From positions 393,560 through 457,559 of the forward strand of contig NZ_BMNG01000003.1 in the NCBI RefSeq assembly GCF_014646335.1: a DNA stretch of 64,000 nucleotides, written 5' to 3'. This DNA comes from Streptomyces lasiicapitis (lineage in GTDB: Bacteria > Actinomycetota > Actinomycetes > Streptomycetales > Streptomycetaceae). Under the pieces are notes generated by a model that had not been told where the DNA came from, did not search any database, and saw nothing but the letters and a program-made list of their open reading frames with translations. The stretch's first letter is position 1; the number at the start of each line of letters is the position of its first letter. The position numbers were made by a program, and so were the translations under genes. Shown piece by piece: positions 62,536 to 64,000 of the stretch.

Positions 62536-63303
62536 TCAGGCCGCCCGCACTCCCGCCGCCGCGTGCGCCACCGCCGCCCCGGCAAGTGCCCGCACGATCG
62601 CGTGCGGGCGCGAGCCGTCGCCGTACAGCTCCGGCTGGAAGAGCGTGGCCAGGAAGAAGGGATGGCCGGGAAGCTCGGCGACGCGCACCAGGCCCTCCTC
62701 GTCGGCGCCGGTGAAGCGCAGGCCGTGGGCCCGCAGCGTGTCGAGGTGGCCGGTGTCGCTCGGGCCGTAGTCGCAGTGGTAGCGCTCCAGGGTGCGGTCG
62801 GCGCCGAGCACCGACTCGGCGAGCGAACCCGGCGTCAGCGTCACCGTGCCCTCGTGGCCGACAAGGGAGCAGGCGAGCGGCGCGATCAGCAGGTCGTCGG
62901 CGCCCGGGTCGTTCTCGGCGTGCGCGACCGACGTCAGGCCGCAGACGTTCCGCGCGAACTCCAGGAGCGCGTGCTGGAAGCCGCCGCACGTGCCGAGGAA
63001 CGGGATGCCGTCCTCGCGGGCCGTGCGGACCGCGGCCAGCGCGCCCGCCTCGCTGCGGTACGGGCTGCCGGGCAGCACCCACACCGCGTCGAAGCCGCGC
63101 ACGGCGTCCGGCTCCTCGGCGTCCGGCGTCGATATCCAGTACGCGTCCAGGACCAGCCCGTCGCGCTCGGCCAGCGCCTCCAGGAGCAGCGGGATCCGGA
63201 CGTGCGAGGTGACATTGGGGGAGCGGTCGCCGATGAGGGCGATGCGGGCGACGGGGGCCGACGGTTCGTTGTGGGCCCGGGTTCGGGAAGGGAATTCGCT
63301 CAT
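62536..63303 (-). CDS. CTP synthase C-terminal-region-related amidotransferase
   Basis: A 255-aa class I glutamine amidotransferase-like protein. ARIALIGDRSPNVTSHVRIP starts the fold, FLGTCGGFQHALLEFARNVCG carries the nucleophile Cys, and LFQPELYGDG the C-terminal His/Glu region. This family is known as CTP synthase C-terminal region-related (seleno)protein; here the key position is Cys, not selenocysteine. No synthetase domain is attached, so a stand-alone ammonia donor or hydrolase role is likely. ATG with GAGG at 9 nt spacing. It diverges from a LysR gene. Confidence 0.85.
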   Translation of the reverse strand: MSEFPSRTRAHNEPSAPVARIALIGDRSPNVTSHVRIPLLLEALAERDGLVLDAYWISTPDAEEPDAVRGFDAVWVLPGSPYRSEAGALAAVRTAREDGIPFLGTCGGFQHALLEFARNVCGLTSVAHAENDPGADDLLIAPLACSLVGHEGTVTLTPGSLAESVLGADRTLERYHCDYGPSDTGHLDTLRAHGLRFTGADEEGLVRVAELPGHPFFLATLFQPELYGDGSRPHAIVRALAGAAVAHAAAGVRAA

Positions 63304-63399
63304 GACGGCCATCCTCGACGGCCCTCCCCGTTCACGTCCAACGATGAAAACTGCACCCTCCATAAGTGATGCTGATGCCCGTCGGCGATCCTGATGCGC

Positions 63400-64000
63400 A
63401 TGGATCCGCACCTCCTGCGTACGTACGTCGCCGTGGCCCGCCTCGCCTCGTTCTCCGCCGCCGCGCGCGAGCTCGGCTACACGCAGTCCGCCGTCTCCCA
63501 GCACATCGCCGCCCTGGAGCAGGACCTCGGCACCCCGCTCCTGGGCCGCCGCCCGGTCGCGCCCACCCGCGCGGGCGAGCGGCTCCTCGAACACGCGGGC
63601 CCGCTCCTGCTGCGGCTCGACGCGGCGCGCGCCGAGGTCACGGCCCTGGCGGGCGCCCCCGACGAAGGCCTCACGCTCGCCGCCACGCCCACGGCACTGA
63701 CGCCCCGTACCCTCCGGGCGCTCCCGCCGACCGGCGTCACGCTGCGCGTGCTGCCCCGCGCGGACGTCCCCGAAGCCGTCGCGACGGGCGCCGCCCATCT
63801 GGGCCTCGTCGACGGACTCGCCGCGCCCAACGACCCGCTGCGCCTCGCCGACGTGGCCCCGCTCACCACCCGGGGCGCGGGCCAGGAGCCGGTCCGTGTC
63901 CTGCTGCCCGCCGGGCACCCGCTCGCCCGCCGCACCGGCCTGCGCCTGGGCGACCTCGCCGACGCCCGCTGGCTGGACGCGCCCGGCGCGGGCCTGCCCC
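63400..64000 (+). CDS. LysR-family transcriptional regulator, 3' end outside window
   Basis: 200 residues are visible: an N-terminal LysR winged helix-turn-helix (LLRTYVAVARLASFSAAARE, then TQSAVSQHIAALEQDLGTPL) and the first part of the effector-binding domain (GLTLAATPTALTPRTLRALP, then VATGAAHLGLVDGLAAP). It is cut by the window edge. The divergent arrangement with the amidotransferase gene, 96 bp apart, suggests it controls that gene. ATG 63400 is chosen; an upstream in-frame ATG at 63394 is possible. Confidence 0.9.
   Translation, partial: MDPHLLRTYVAVARLASFSAAARELGYTQSAVSQHIAALEQDLGTPLLGRRPVAPTRAGERLLEHAGPLLLRLDAARAEVTALAGAPDEGLTLAATPTALTPRTLRALPPTGVTLRVLPRADVPEAVATGAAHLGLVDGLAAPNDPLRLADVAPLTTRGAGQEPVRVLLPAGHPLARRTGLRLGDLADARWLDAPGAGLP

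Overview
The window is very GC-rich actinobacterial chromosome. It carries an AfsR/SARP-type regulator, NB-ARC/TPR (STAND) proteins, many GTG starts, chains of 4-nt ATGA/GTGA gene overlaps, a Tat-exported PhoX-like protein and a phenoxazinone-synthase-like multicopper oxidase. Together these point to Streptomyces or a close relative. I see no rRNA, tRNA, CRISPR array or complete transposase.

Region 1 (about 0.4-13.1 kb, minus strand) looks like a compact specialised-metabolism cluster without PKS or NRPS genes. Read in transcription order it encodes a HAD hydrolase, a PrnB-like haem enzyme (pyrrolnitrin MDO family), a GHMP kinase, a SAM methyltransferase, a long PLP-dependent decarboxylase, a membrane GT2 glycosyltransferase, a second glycosyltransferase-like protein, an ABC exporter (ATPase plus two ABC-2 permeases) and a DJ-1/PfpI protein. 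Most junctions are overlaps or very short gaps. A candidate promoter upstream has a perfect 16-bp palindrome in its spacer.

Region 2 (13.1-23.7 kb) is ordinary chromosome: PTH2-type peptidyl-tRNA hydrolase, a zinc-ribbon microprotein, NodB deacetylase lipoprotein, PrmC-like methyltransferase, PhoX-like protein, ZapE-like ATPase, RibD-like reductase, MurC and MsrB. It contains a 184-bp MITE-like element between two divergent starts and a perfect 27-bp inverted repeat.

Region 3 (23.9-35.8 kb) is accessory and regulatory: a 1,110-aa AfsR-like regulator with a tiny convergent peptide ORF, a CDP-glycerol-transferase-like pair, a STAND protein beside a degenerate tandem repeat array, a DUF1266 protein, and an overlapping cytochrome P450 / alpha-beta hydrolase pair.

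Region 4 (35.9-60.2 kb) is the most striking part. A plus-strand operon encodes a GAP1-like protein, a TerY-like vWA protein, a PP2C phosphatase and a Ser/Thr kinase with a zinc ribbon. It runs head-on into a minus-strand operon encoding an unknown 163-aa protein, a TPR/Cys protein, a 2,122-aa CHAT-protease/TPR protein, a small protein sharing a domain with it, GrpE, a DnaK with an inserted zinc ribbon, a divergent Hsp70-TPR protein, a two-TM coiled-coil membrane protein, a MotB/ExbD-like single-TM protein and a repeat-domain protein with a Pro-rich, Trp/Arg tail. The stop codons of the two operons are 19 bp apart. I read this as one phospho-regulated chaperone/protease/membrane system, possibly for stress or phage defence; the function is inferred.

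Region 5 (60.4-64 kb) has a phenoxazinone-synthase-like multicopper oxidase with a His-rich tail, a CTP-synthase-C-terminal-like amidotransferase, and a divergent LysR regulator cut by the window edge.
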